A DNA stretch of 64,000 nt from Lactobacillus sp. ESL0785 (GTDB lineage: Bacteria; Bacillota; Bacilli; Lactobacillales; Lactobacillaceae): positions 1,612,001-1,676,000 of the forward strand of contig NZ_CP113916.1 in assembly GCF_029395455.1 (NCBI RefSeq), read 5' to 3'. A model generated the notes under the pieces. The model had not been told where the DNA came from, ran no database searches, and worked only from the letters and a program-made list of their open reading frames with translations. Each line of letters opens with the position of its first letter. Positions within the stretch are counted from its first letter, which is position 1. The position numbers were made by a program, and so were the translations under genes. Below, in pieces: positions 19,182-29,189 of the stretch.

Positions 19182-20303
19182 TTAAACATGATATTGCTCA
19201 TCAAAAACAATAATTGGCTTAATTGTCTTGCCACTAATCGAGTCTTTAATTCCTTGATTGATATCTTCAGGTTTATAAAACTTAACTAATTTATCAATCG
19301 GGAATTTTCCTGCCCGGTAAAGATCAATTAATTCTGGAATAAATTCTTGTGGAATTGAATCACCCTCAATTACACCTTTAATATCTTTTGAAAATGACAG
19401 TAAATCAATCATTGGGCTAAGTTCTTTAATTGTCTTTGTTCCCATTGCAACTACTGCAAATTGCCCTTTAATTGTAAGAGCTGTTAACCCAGCTTTCATT
19501 ACATCAGGTTCACCAGTAGTATCAACTACATAGTTCAAGCCCTCAGAACCAACAATCCGGTTAATTTCATTAATCATGTCAACTTTAGTATTATTAATCG
19601 TATCAGTTGCCCCAAATTCCTTAGCCATTTCTAGGCGCTGATCATTCTTATCAATTGCAATTACATGCTTACAATTAGAAACTGCTGCTCCCATAATAGC
19701 CGCAAGGCCAACCGAACCTGTTCCCAAAACTGCCAAATTAGAATTAATTTCTGGCTTTAGCGAATTTATAACCGTTCCTGCACCAGTCATATAGCCACAG
19801 CCAAGAGGTCCTACAAGCCGCAAATCAAGATCAGTAGGAACCTTAACTAAATTGTTAACATCAGCAACAATATGATCGCCAAAAGAAGACTGACCAAAGA
19901 AATTACCAATATCCTGGCCGTTCTGCTTATGCAGTCGGTAAGTTCCATCACGCATCGGACCACCACTGGTATTTAATTTGTTAAAGTTAACACATGATCC
20001 CGGTAAACCAGCCCGACAAAACCGACATGTACCATCAGAAGCAAAGCCAACTGCAACATGATCACCTTTTTTAAAGTCAGTTACATTCGAGCCGACTTTT
20101 TCAACTATTCCAGCACCTTCATGACCTAAAATCACTGGTAACTTAATTGGAAAACCACCATCTTGAAATTCAATATCACTGTGACAAATCCCTGATGCAA
20201 TAGTTTTAATTAAAACCTCATTGCTCTTAGGTTCATCTAAAATAACTTCTTCTAAATCTAAATCTTTTCCTTGTTCATTTAAAACAGCTGCTTTAATTTT
20301 CAT
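19182..20303 (-). CDS. zinc-dependent aryl-alcohol-type dehydrogenase
   Basis: 373 residues from the ATG at 20303, placed 7 nt after CGAGGAGGT; the frame extends further upstream without a ribosome site. MDR family: catalytic zinc residues Cys in GICHSD, GHE, and Cys in GPLGCGYMTGAGTV; nucleotide motif LGTGSVGLAAIMGAA. PLGCGxxTGAGTV is typical of aryl/benzyl alcohol dehydrogenases. In the structural zinc loop the first of four cysteines is replaced by Asp (DGTCRFCRAGLPGSC). As first gene of the flavin reductase operon it could supply NADH or process the aldehyde partner of the reduced acid (inference). Confidence 0.88.
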   Translation of the reverse strand: MKIKAAVLNEQGKDLDLEEVILDEPKSNEVLIKTIASGICHSDIEFQDGGFPIKLPVILGHEGAGIVEKVGSNVTDFKKGDHVAVGFASDGTCRFCRAGLPGSCVNFNKLNTSGGPMRDGTYRLHKQNGQDIGNFFGQSSFGDHIVADVNNLVKVPTDLDLRLVGPLGCGYMTGAGTVINSLKPEINSNLAVLGTGSVGLAAIMGAAVSNCKHVIAIDKNDQRLEMAKEFGATDTINNTKVDMINEINRIVGSEGLNYVVDTTGEPDVMKAGLTALTIKGQFAVVAMGTKTIKELSPMIDLLSFSKDIKGVIEGDSIPQEFIPELIDLYRAGKFPIDKLVKFYKPEDINQGIKDSISGKTIKPIIVFDEQYHV

Positions 20304-20421
20304 GATAATTACCTCCTCGATATAAATTAAAATAATTTTTCCTTTAGACAAGTTTACTTTATCACATAACCGCTTACAATAAAACATAATTTAAGATTAT
20401 ATATTTCGAACCAAATATAAA

Positions 20422-20462
20422 AAGCACAAGTAATACTTATAAATAAGTATTACTTGTGCTTA
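20422..20462. terminator. bidirectional terminator-like hairpin
   Basis: An 18-bp perfect stem (AGCACAAGTAATACTTA and its complement) with a 4-nt loop, between the DUF2178-like gene's end and the dehydrogenase promoter. Confidence 0.75.
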
Positions 20463-20473
20463 AAAAATTTAAG

Positions 20474-20896
20474 TTAATTTTTTTGTTCTTCAATTATGCC
20501 AAAAATCACCTGCAAAATCCAATCGATATTCCAATATATGAGTGAAATAGCAGCAATTCCTAAACAAACTGTATTTTTATACTGATTATACAGTAAAACA
20601 AAAATCGCAAAAAAACATAAAGCTAACCTGGTCATCCATTTATGTACCCGTGCATCAACAATATTGTTAATATAGCGATTGCGTTCGTCATCATCCCACT
20701 CATCACGCTTACCTTTTTTAATATCTTTCGCATTGAAATAGCAGCCAGCAGCACAGATAAAGCACACAACTGCCCAAATAAGATGCTTAGCTATAAAAAG
20801 GCCATCATGATCCTGAACTCCCATAAATATTTCACTTAAACCGCCAATTAAAAACAATAATTCCCAGGCAACATTTCGCAATAATTTTTTCTTCAT
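20474..20896 (-). CDS. DUF2178-like membrane protein
   Basis: 140 residues from the ATG at 20896, which overlaps the TGA of the regulator upstream (TGATG). Four membrane helices (about 10-27, 35-52, 87-103, 108-130), with a cytoplasmic loop DEWDDDERNRYINNIVDARVHKW between helices 2 and 3. This DER-rich loop is typical of small membrane proteins (DUF2178) that travel with an XRE regulator in Firmicutes. Function unknown; translationally coupled to the regulator. Confidence 0.75.
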   Translation of the reverse strand: MKKKLLRNVAWELLFLIGGLSEIFMGVQDHDGLFIAKHLIWAVVCFICAAGCYFNAKDIKKGKRDEWDDDERNRYINNIVDARVHKWMTRLALCFFAIFVLLYNQYKNTVCLGIAAISLIYWNIDWILQVIFGIIEEQKN

Positions 20897-21114
20897 CAAT
20901 TATTCTCCAAATAGTCCTTTAAACAAAACAAATCCTCAATACTGCTATTAAAAAACACTGCTAACTTATATGCCAACAGTAATGACGGCTTATACTTTCC
21001 CTTTTCAATTGAAATAATTGTTCGTTGAGTAACATCAACTTGATTAGCAAGTTCTTCTTGAGTCATTTTATATTCTAAACGTAATTTCTTAACCAAATTT
21101 GGCATAATTTTCAT
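20896..21114 (-). CDS. XRE-family helix-turn-helix regulator
   Basis: 72 residues, a single Cro/C1 HTH: LRLEYKMTQEELANQVDVTQRTIISIEKGKYKPS spans the recognition helix, followed by LAVFFNSSIEDLF. Such stand-alone regulators usually repress their own two-gene operon. The direct dyads at 21130-21161 are the probable operator. Confidence 0.92.
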   Translation of the reverse strand: MKIMPNLVKKLRLEYKMTQEELANQVDVTQRTIISIEKGKYKPSLLLAYKLAVFFNSSIEDLFCLKDYLENN

Positions 21115-21129
21115 CTCTAAAGTCTTTAT

Positions 21130-21188
21130 ATGAAGTGTACTTCATGTGAAGCCAACTTCATATTATTATAAAAATAAAATAAACGCAA
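21130..21188 (-). promoter_or_regulatory. promoter and double operator of the XRE operon
   Basis: Minus-strand promoter TTGCGT (21188-21183) and TAATAT (21165-21160), 17 bp apart. Immediately downstream lie two dyads in tandem: ATGAAGTGTACTTCAT (21130-21145, perfect) and TGAAGCCAACTTCA (21147-21160). Repeated dyads over the transcription start fit autorepression. Confidence 0.7.
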
Positions 21189-21205
21189 GTATTGAAGTAT
21201 TAAAA

Positions 21206-21232
21206 AATAGCTGTTTTTTTCAAACAGCTATT
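21206..21232 (-). terminator. terminator of the LytTR/LiaF-like operon
   Basis: AATAGCTGTTT/AAACAGCTATT stem with a U-tract when read leftwards, three bases after the stop. Confidence 0.85.
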
Positions 21233-21234
21233 AT

Positions 21235-21996
21235 TTAAACATAATTAATATTTACATCGCTAAATTTGCTATTACCAGTCAATACCAAAGTTGGACCGCC
21301 ACCATTTGAAGTACCATTAATTTCAACATCCCCAAAAGTTGACATCATCTGATCATCAACGCACCATGATAACGGAATATAAATTGAAACGTCACTCATT
21401 GAAGCATTAACATTTACCAGTACTGTATCTGTAGCAGCTTGCGCTGCATCAAGATAAACATTAGCATCTCCCATTAGTGAGTTAATCGTAACACTTTGCA
21501 AATTCTGTGAGTGCACATAACGCGAAACATCTGATAATTTTTGGTTGACAACAACATCTTCTTCATCAACATCTTGACTGCTGCTATTAAAAACATGATC
21601 TGCATGAAAGGACTTTTCGGTATTCATTTTTGACCAACTGCCATCAACTTTATGACCATTTATATACACATGTGCGTGATGCCAAGTCCGTACAAACAAC
21701 AAATGTAAGCCGCCCGTAATCAGACACGCCGCTAAAAGAACCGTCCACGGTACAATCCGCGTAATTTTAAGTGGTTTAGCATAAATAATTAATAAGAATG
21801 CAATTGAAAAAACGCTGCCGCCAATACTGCGATTAGCTAATCCCTCAATTAAGCATGCCCCAAAAATGATGGTCCAAAAGATTGTCCAGAAACTTAATCG
21901 AAATGAAAACAGATTCAGCTGATTCACAACTAAGAAAGCCGCTGCTCCTAATAAACCAATACCCCAAAATATTTCTCTGATCTTTTGCTTTTTCAT
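21235..21996 (-). CDS. LiaF-like membrane protein
   Basis: 253 residues. Four helices in the first 105 residues (GIGLLGAAAFLVVNQL, FWTIFWTIIFGACLIEG, SIGGSVFSIAFLLIIYA, VPWTVLLAACLITGG), then a soluble C-terminal beta domain with repeats such as NSLMGDANVYL, ASMSDVSIYIP and STFGDVEIN, characteristic of LiaF/DUF2154 proteins that sense or modulate cell-envelope stress. Its partner is a LytTR protein rather than a LiaRS pair. The start overlaps the LytTR stop (TAATG). Confidence 0.85.
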   Translation of the reverse strand: MKKQKIREIFWGIGLLGAAAFLVVNQLNLFSFRLSFWTIFWTIIFGACLIEGLANRSIGGSVFSIAFLLIIYAKPLKITRIVPWTVLLAACLITGGLHLLFVRTWHHAHVYINGHKVDGSWSKMNTEKSFHADHVFNSSSQDVDEEDVVVNQKLSDVSRYVHSQNLQSVTINSLMGDANVYLDAAQAATDTVLVNVNASMSDVSIYIPLSWCVDDQMMSTFGDVEINGTSNGGGPTLVLTGNSKFSDVNINYV

Positions 21997-22451
21997 TACA
22001 ATGACCTTCTCTCATTTAACCGATCACTTAAACTATGATAATAATGACGGGAAACATAAACAGTCTTATAAGTATCATGAAAGTGCACTTGGCAATTTGA
22101 AAGTGATCTAGTTAACGCGTATACCTGCTTTAAATTTAAAATCGTTGATTTAGAAACACGTGTAAATTGGCTACTTAACAAATTTTCCAATTCATATAAT
22201 TTATAGTTAACACTAAATGAATCCCGCTGCGTGTGCGCAATTACCTGTCGACCTTCTGTTTCAAAGAATAAGATATCATTCAAATTCAGGTAATACGACA
22301 CATCATCCTTGTAACACTCAAGCTGCTCCGGCCTTTGACTTACTTCTTGCAATTGGCGATAAACACGCTCAACTTCTGGCGTCAAATCTTTGGCATGAAT
22401 CGTGACTATCGGTTCATTTACTTCCGCATCTAAGTCGATTTTAACTTTCAT
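21996..22451 (-). CDS. LytTR DNA-binding regulator
   Basis: 151 residues from the ATG at 22451, just after AGGTGAG; a longer frame begins at 22487 without a site. Residues about 50-150 form a LytTR domain (LNLNDILFFETEGRQVIAHTQ; FTRVSKSTILNLKQVYAL). No receiver domain, so it is not an ordinary response regulator; stand-alone LytTR proteins often form membrane-controlled switches with the cotranscribed membrane protein. Confidence 0.9.
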   Translation of the reverse strand: MKVKIDLDAEVNEPIVTIHAKDLTPEVERVYRQLQEVSQRPEQLECYKDDVSYYLNLNDILFFETEGRQVIAHTQRDSFSVNYKLYELENLLSSQFTRVSKSTILNLKQVYALTRSLSNCQVHFHDTYKTVYVSRHYYHSLSDRLNERRSL

Positions 22452-22514
22452 GATTCTCACCTGCCTTTCATGTTTTTTATTAAACACTCATTTTCCAGCA
22501 AAAGCTAGTGCAAT

Positions 22515-22548
22515 TACATAAGTGGTCACTTTACTTGCGCAAGTGACA
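22515..22548 (-). promoter_or_regulatory. dyad-rich promoter of the LytTR operon
   Basis: Contains AAGTGGTCACTT and the perfect dyad ACTTGCGCAAGT, and a wider pair GTCACTT/AAGTGAC that links them. On the minus strand TTGCGC and TGTAAT, 18 bp apart, could be the promoter, so the dyads would cover the -35 and spacer. Confidence 0.5.
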
Positions 22549-22571
22549 CAGTATCCTTAATCAATTACATT

Positions 22572-22602
22572 AAAAAAGGCGGACCATAATAGGTCCGTCT
22601 TT
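22572..22602 (-). terminator. terminator of purA-purB
   Basis: Stem AAGGCGGACC/GGTCCGTCTT. Read leftwards from purB it lies one base past the stop and ends in T's. Confidence 0.8.
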
Positions 22603-23897
22603 TTATTCTAATCCAACTTGATGAAAAATCTCATCTACATGACGTAAATGATAGTGATAGTCAAAGGCATCTGCCACATCAGCTTTTGATAAATAATTCA
22701 TAATCTGACTGTTTTCAACTAATTTTTTAAACGAAATACCTTCTTGCCATGACTTAGTAGTCAATTTTTGTACCAAATCGTAGGCCGTTTCTCGTGATAA
22801 ACCTGCCTTATCAATTAATTTTAGTAGCACTCTTTGTGAATAAATTAGGCCATAGGTCTTATCCATATTCTTGAGCATCGTTTCTGGAAAGACGTCAAGA
22901 TTAGTCAAAATACGATTGAACCGATCAAGCATGTAATCAATACCAATTGTCGTATCTGGTAAAATCACGCGCTCAGCACTTGAATGTGAAATATCCCGTT
23001 CATGCCACAAAGTTACATCTTCATAAGCAGTCACAATATTACCGCGTAAAACTCGCGCCATACCACAAAGATTTTCTGAGCCAATTGGGTTACGCTTGTG
23101 CGGCATCGCTGAAGAACCTTTCTGCCCTGCACGGAAATGTTCTTCAACTTCATGAATTTCCGAACGTTGCAGACTGCGGATTTCCGTGGCCCAATTTTCA
23201 ATACTAGTAGCAATTAGTGCCAAAGTAGCAATATATTCTGCATGTAAGTCCCGAGGCAAAATTTGACTAGTAATCGGCTGACGGGTTAAGCCTAGCTGCT
23301 TCATCACGCCAGCTTCAACTTCTGGCGGCACATTGGCAAAAGTACCGACAGCACCGGAAATTTTACCGGATTCAACACCGCGAGCTGCATGTTCAAAGCG
23401 ATCAATATCCCGATTAATCTCGGCATACCACCGGGCCAATTTTAAGCCAAAAGTTATTGGCTCAGCTTGGACTCCGTGCGTGCGACCCATTTCTACCGTA
23501 TTCTTATACTTCAAGGCTTTGGTTGCAATTGTCTTTTTTAGTGTCAGTAAATCTTGGCGAATAATATTATCAGCCTGCTGCAGCAGATAACCTTGGGCCG
23601 TATCAACTACATCTGTTGATGTTAAACCAAAGTGAACCCACTTTTTTTCGGGGCCGAGACTTTCTGACACGGTTCTAGTAAAAGCAACTACATCATGATG
23701 AGTTATTTCTTCAAGTTCAGCAACTCGCTGCGGTGTAAATTTAGCATTTTGAGCAATTTTTAGGGCATCAGCCTCAGGAATTTCACCAAGTTCACTCCAC
23801 GCATTAGTTGCTGCAATTTCTACTTTCAGCCAAGCAGCATATTTATTTTCATCTGTCCAAATTTGTCCCATTTCAGGACGTGTGTAACGTTCAAGCA

Positions 23898-23898
<1 letters not shown>
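22603..23898 (-). CDS. purB: adenylosuccinate lyase
   Basis: 431 residues, normal length. It splits adenylosuccinate to AMP and SAICAR to AICAR. The signature loop GSSAMPHKRNPIGSEN (about 262-277) holds the catalytic Ser; TSTDVVDTA and GRTHGVQAEP are the other active-site regions. The start overlaps the purA stop (TAATG). Confidence 0.98.
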
Positions 23899-25220
<1,322 letters not shown>

Positions 25221-25231
25221 TCACACTAATT

Positions 25232-25342
25232 AGTCTAGCAATTTAAAATAAGTTAGTCAATTTAAAATGCGAATTATTTTTAACAAATAATTTTAAATAG
25301 TTCGCATTTTATATTGACAAGTGCCAAAAATTCGCTTATAGT
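25232..25342. promoter_or_regulatory. divergent purA/guaC promoters around a shared dyad
   Basis: purA: TTGACT (25260-25255) and TAGACT (25237-25232), 17-bp spacer, minus strand. guaC: TTGACA (25314-25319) and TATAGT (25337-25342), 17-bp spacer. Between the two -35 boxes lies a dyad AAAATGCGAA (25264-25273) / TTCGCATTTT (25301-25310). The CGAA cores in opposite orientation recall PurR boxes (core CCGAAC), though the 27-bp gap is longer than usual. Confidence 0.7.
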
Positions 25343-25385
25343 TACTCTCGTTCAGACAGATAAAGATTTAGGAGTCGATTGTATT

Positions 25386-26378
25386 ATGAGTAATTATTTT
25401 AGTATGGAAGCCTTTGATTACGATGATATTCAACTTGTACCTAACAAGGGAATTATTAAGAGTCGGCATGACGCTGATACCAGTATTAAGTTTGGAAGTC
25501 GAACATTTAAGATTCCTGTTGTTCCAGCTAATATGGAAAGTGTTATTAACAATAATTTAGCAATTTGGCTAGCCCAAAATGGTTATTACTATGTGATGCA
25601 CCGCTTTCAGCCTGAGAAGCGGCTGGATTTCATTAAAATGATGCATGAAAAGGGACTTTTTGCTTCAATTTCTGTTGGTATTAAAGATAGTGAATACGAC
25701 TTTATCGATTTACTTGTTAAACAAGACATTATTCCTGAATACATTACAATTGATGTTGCTCATGGTCATTCCATCTACGTCATCAAGATGATTAAATATA
25801 TTAAAGATAAATTGCCAGACACTTTCTTAACCGCCGGCAATATTGCTACTCCTGAAGCTGTTCGCGAGTTAGAAAATGCAGGTGCTGATGCTACTAAAGT
25901 TGGTGTTGGGCCCGGTCGTGCTTGTATTACTAAGCTCAAAACTGGTTTTGGCACTGGTGGTTGGCAATTAGCTGCTCTCAGAATGTGTAGTAAAGTTGCC
26001 AGTAAGCCAATTATCGCTGATGGTGGCATTCGCCACAACGGTGATATTGCTAAATCCGTTCGCTTCGGCGCCAGCATGGTCATGATTGGTTCAATGTTAG
26101 CAGGTCACGAAGAATCGCCCGGCAATGTTATTAAAATCGATGGTAAAACTTATAAGCAATATTGGGGCTCAGCTTCAGAAGTACAAAAAGGTGCTTACCG
26201 TAATGTTGAAGGTAAGCAAATGCTAGTTCCCTATCGTGGATCAATTGCTAATACGTTGACTGAAATGCAGGAAGACCTTCAATCAGCAATTTCTTATGCT
26301 GGTGGACAAAAATTGAATGCTATCAGACTTGTTGATTACGTGATCGTTAAGAACACAATCTTAAATGGTGATCAATAA
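25386..26378 (+). CDS. guaC: GMP reductase
   Basis: 330 residues from the ATG at 25386, preceded by TAGGAG. Upstream in-frame codons lie inside the promoter and cannot be used. It turns GMP to IMP with NADPH. IMPDH/GMPR barrel: [14 protein letters not shown] (GMPR type, no CBS insert), [12 protein letters not shown] with the catalytic Cys, and [14 protein letters not shown]. With PurA/PurB it channels guanine nucleotides to AMP. Confidence 0.96.
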   Translation: MSNYFSMEAFDYDDIQLVPNKGIIKSRHDADTSIKFGSRTFKIPVVPANMESVINNNLAIWLAQNGYYYVMHRFQPEKRLDFIKMMHEKGLFASISVGIKDSEYDFIDLLVKQDIIPEYITIDVAHGHSIYVIKMIKYIKDKLPDTFLTAGNIATPEAVRELENAGADATKVGVGPGRACITKLKTGFGTGGWQLAALRMCSKVASKPIIADGGIRHNGDIAKSVRFGASMVMIGSMLAGHEESPGNVIKIDGKTYKQYWGSASEVQKGAYRNVEGKQMLVPYRGSIANTLTEMQEDLQSAISYAGGQKLNAIRLVDYVIVKNTILNGDQ

Positions 26379-26448
26379 AATTCATTAAATGATAATTTCT
26401 TGTAGAAATAACCCGGCTTTTCCGTTAAAATGATAATTGTCTTAGCGC

Positions 26449-26478
26449 TGTTAGGTAGTCAGTGCTAAGACTTTTTAT
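26449..26478 (+). terminator. terminator of guaC
   Basis: GTCTTAGC...GCTAAGAC stem followed by TTTTTATTTT. Confidence 0.85.
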
Positions 26479-26479
26479 T

Positions 26480-26508
26480 TTGCCATAACTGCATAATTAT
26501 GTTATACT
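26480..26508 (+). promoter_or_regulatory. tRNA promoter
   Basis: TTGCCA (26480-26485) and TATACT (26503-26508), 17-bp spacer, 15 bp before the first tRNA. Confidence 0.7.
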
Positions 26509-26523
26509 CAAAATAATGTTGTC

Positions 26524-26597
26524 GCGCCCTTAGCGCAACTGGATAGAGTGTCTGACTACGAATCAGAAGGTTGAAGGTTCAAATCCTTCAGGGCGCA
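26524..26597 (+). tRNA. tRNA-Arg (ACG)
   Basis: 74 nt cloverleaf; acceptor GCGCCCT/AGGGCGC with discriminator A, anticodon loop CTACGAA giving ACG, T-loop GGTTCAAATCC. CCA is not encoded. The first anticodon base is normally edited to inosine. Confidence 0.95.
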
Positions 26598-26602
26598 TGA
26601 AA

Positions 26603-26676
26603 CGGGAAGTGGCTCAGTTTGGTAGAGCACCTGGTTTGGGACCAGGGGGTCGCAGGTTCGAATCCTGTCTTCCCGA
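26603..26676 (+). tRNA. tRNA-Pro (TGG)
   Basis: 74 nt cloverleaf; acceptor CGGGAAG/CTTCCCG with discriminator A, anticodon loop TTTGGGA giving TGG, T-loop GGTTCGAATCC. Cotranscribed with tRNA-Arg five bases upstream. Confidence 0.95.
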
Positions 26677-26687
26677 TAATTGTTAGA

Positions 26688-26716
26688 AACAGACTAGATA
26701 CCTAGTCTGTTTTTTT
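26688..26716 (+). terminator. terminator of the tRNA operon
   Basis: AACAGACTAG/CTAGTCTGTT stem followed by T's. Confidence 0.9.
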
Positions 26717-26805
26717 AATAAAAAATTTGTGTCAATCCCCGCCCAAATTGCGATCACTAGGCTGTAGCGCAAATAAATCATAATATAATTTGCAACCATT
26801 GGGCG

Positions 26806-26877
26806 TTATTTACTTTTAAGACTATCAAGCAGGGCAGTAATTTCTGCTAACAGCTGAGTAGCAGTTTTTATTTTCAT
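26806..26877 (-). CDS. possible 23-residue peptide or gene remnant
   Basis: ATG at 26877 opens a 23-codon frame (MKIKTATQLLAEITALLDSL then KSK) that looks like a single amphipathic helix. The upstream sequence offers only a weak ribosome site. It lies beside tRNA genes, a common insertion spot, so it may be a scrap of a lost gene. Nothing else is visible in 26717-26972. Confidence 0.2.
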   Translation of the reverse strand: MKIKTATQLLAEITALLDSLKSK

Positions 26878-26972
26878 ATTAGGAGCTCTCAATTAGTTAT
26901 ATTTTTACATAAATATTGCATTATTGTTACACAAATGTAATAATACTTTTAAATATTATTAGGAGTAACAAA

Positions 26973-27590
26973 ATGAATCTTAAAAAAATAGCTAAAATTA
27001 CACTTATCAGCACATTATTAGCAACTGCAGTTTATGCGCCTTCACAAATAACAGCCACACAAGTAAGTGCTAACACAAGTAAGAGTCTGTCAAACAAAGC
27101 TTGGACCAAAAAGCTAGCTCACGCTGGTTATGTTTTCAAACTTAGTCCTGATGCAGCCAATACTAACTTTTGGATGGCAAATAAAATTGGCGGTAAATTA
27201 TATAGTAATAAGCATGTCCGCAGAATTGCTAAGAAAAACCTTATGTACAAAATTGATCAAGTTCACGCTATCAAAAATGGTTGTCAGATCCAAATCGTTT
27301 CCAGAGATGGCCAAGTTAAAGCATGGGTTAACTTTCTAAATGGTGTTACAAATACCCTAGCAAGCAAAAGGGCCTTAACCCCACTAGTCAAAGCTGAACT
27401 TGCAGTTACCAGTGAAACTAATGCAAAAAAGCAACAAGCAAAAATGGCAGCAGTAACAGCAGCGGCGGACAAACTAACTGGCAAAAATAAACAAATTGCA
27501 CAAACTTCTATCAAAGAATTAAATGCTTGGTGCAACTACAATTCCTTTGCTAATTTACCAACCCTTTTGCTTGGATCGTACCCTAAATAA
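26973..27590 (+). CDS. secreted protein, function unknown
   Basis: 205 residues from the ATG at 26973 (site AGGAG); an earlier in-frame ATG at 26916 lacks a site and would spoil the signal peptide. Signal sequence 1-33, ending QVSA before NT. The mature part is lysine-rich, with two cysteines and an Ala/Lys helical stretch at about 130-165 (AKKQQAKMAAVTAAADKL). No anchor motif. I do not recognise the domain. Confidence 0.75.
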   Translation: MNLKKIAKITLISTLLATAVYAPSQITATQVSANTSKSLSNKAWTKKLAHAGYVFKLSPDAANTNFWMANKIGGKLYSNKHVRRIAKKNLMYKIDQVHAIKNGCQIQIVSRDGQVKAWVNFLNGVTNTLASKRALTPLVKAELAVTSETNAKKQQAKMAAVTAAADKLTGKNKQIAQTSIKELNAWCNYNSFANLPTLLLGSYPK

Positions 27591-27599
27591 GACAACGCA

Positions 27600-27632
27600 A
27601 AAAGTGAACATTTTAAAAATGTTCACTTTTTA
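27600..27632. terminator. bidirectional terminator
   Basis: AAAAGTGAACATT/AATGTTCACTTTT stem with T's, between the secreted protein and the converging APC gene. Confidence 0.88.
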
Positions 27633-27653
27633 TTTAATTTAAAATAAATTATG

Positions 27654-29051
27654 TCACTTTTCCCACTCTGACCGCGAGATCAGATACATAATAAATGGTA
27701 ATATACAAAAGCCAAAGATCATCGCAATAATCGCATACCAATTAACACCAATTACCCGATTATTCACAATTACCCCAAACTGTTCACGCCAATTATACTC
27801 AGTTAACAAGAAAACAACTAAAATTACTGCTAAAACTGGCAATACCAAATCTGTCCAAATATTCTTATTGGCTGCAAGAACCTGTTCCTTACTTTTATCA
27901 AAGTAAAAGCAAATCACTGCTAGCGGCACAATTGTAAACTCTAAAAAACGGACGATTGCACTTAATGTAATCAAATTAGTCATATTATATTGAAATGATA
28001 ACGGAATTACAATTGCCAAGATAGCAGAAATAAAGTAAGTTCTGAGGGGAAAGTTTTTCTCCGTTCTCTTAGTCAATTTCTTAGAGATTTGCTTTTCGCG
28101 AGCCATTGCTTCCAAAATTCGTGGTGTACTAAAGCTGTAAGCAAAATTCAACCCTAACATTGACACTAAAGCCCCAATCAAGACAACATCCCGCAAAATT
28201 TCGTTATTAAATATTGCAGCTAAAGCAATAACCTGCTTGGTTTTAAGTAGGACGTCAGGATTCAACTTTAAGGCAACAGTTAAAACGCCAATATAGATCA
28301 GAGCAACAGTTAAAATTGCCAGCGGAATTGCTCGTGGCAAATTCTTTTCAGGATTTTCCATATCTTCAGCACCTGATGCCACTGATTCAAAACCCGTAAA
28401 AGCATAAAAGGCCGAGACAACGGCCATCACTGTGCCACTCATTGTTAAAGCTGGAACTACTTGCTGACCATTAATTCTAATCTGATCAACCTCGTTTAAT
28501 CGGTGTGAAACTCCAGTTACAAGCAGCAAAATAACCCCAGCAACAATAATTAATAGTAGCGTAGATAATTTACCAAGCGTAGCCATATTCATTACCTTTT
28601 TGATGAACTTCTGGCCAAATAAATTAACGATCGTAATAATCGTCATTAGTACCCCTAAGCCGACTGTCACATTAAGTATACTATTAGAGTTAGCTCCCAA
28701 AACAGATAGCGCCGATTTAGTAATTCCAACTGAAGCGACGCCCCAAGCAGCACTGGTTGCAAAATAACAAGTTGCACCAATATAAAAGCCAAATTTAAAA
28801 CCAAAAGCTGCCTTTGAATATGCATACGAGGCACCTGCTTTATTAACATATTTCGATGCGGCAGCAAAAGGCAACGCAAGAATTGAAGCAACAAATGCAG
28901 CAGCCAAATAAATAAAAAGTGTTTTACTTCCTGCCTGCTTAACTACACTTCCGGGTGTCAAAAAAATTCCTGACCCAATAATTAAATTAATTGCCAGAAA
29001 AACCATGGCACCAAAGCCTAGTTTGTCACTTCCCTGTTTATTATTTTTCAT
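27654..29051 (-). CDS. APC-superfamily amino acid permease
   Basis: 465 residues from the ATG at 29051, six bases after AGGA (a TTG two codons earlier is open). Twelve membrane helices; the first carries NLIIGSGIFLTPG, the consensus unwound helix 1 of amino acid/polyamine permeases, and helix 6 has AFYAFTGFESVASGAEDMENPEKNLPRAI. Substrate not determined. A decayed copy of the same gene lies just upstream. Confidence 0.9.
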   Translation of the reverse strand: MKNNKQGSDKLGFGAMVFLAINLIIGSGIFLTPGSVVKQAGSKTLFIYLAAAFVASILALPFAAASKYVNKAGASYAYSKAAFGFKFGFYIGATCYFATSAAWGVASVGITKSALSVLGANSNSILNVTVGLGVLMTIITIVNLFGQKFIKKVMNMATLGKLSTLLLIIVAGVILLLVTGVSHRLNEVDQIRINGQQVVPALTMSGTVMAVVSAFYAFTGFESVASGAEDMENPEKNLPRAIPLAILTVALIYIGVLTVALKLNPDVLLKTKQVIALAAIFNNEILRDVVLIGALVSMLGLNFAYSFSTPRILEAMAREKQISKKLTKRTEKNFPLRTYFISAILAIVIPLSFQYNMTNLITLSAIVRFLEFTIVPLAVICFYFDKSKEQVLAANKNIWTDLVLPVLAVILVVFLLTEYNWREQFGVIVNNRVIGVNWYAIIAMIFGFCILPFIMYLISRSEWEK

Positions 29052-29189
29052 TTTCAATCCTATCTATAACTACAAATTTGACATAACAATTCTATTATAT
29101 GGAAGTTTTTATCTAAATTCCATACCAAAATTGTTATCAAATCAAGCTAGACTCATAATAAACACCTGATTTTATCAAATTATTTCTTT

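Noticed and set aside
25314..25385. Longer N-terminus for guaC
   Set aside because: These codons lie within the -35/-10 promoter; the family-typical start [10 protein letters not shown] with TAGGAG is at 25386.
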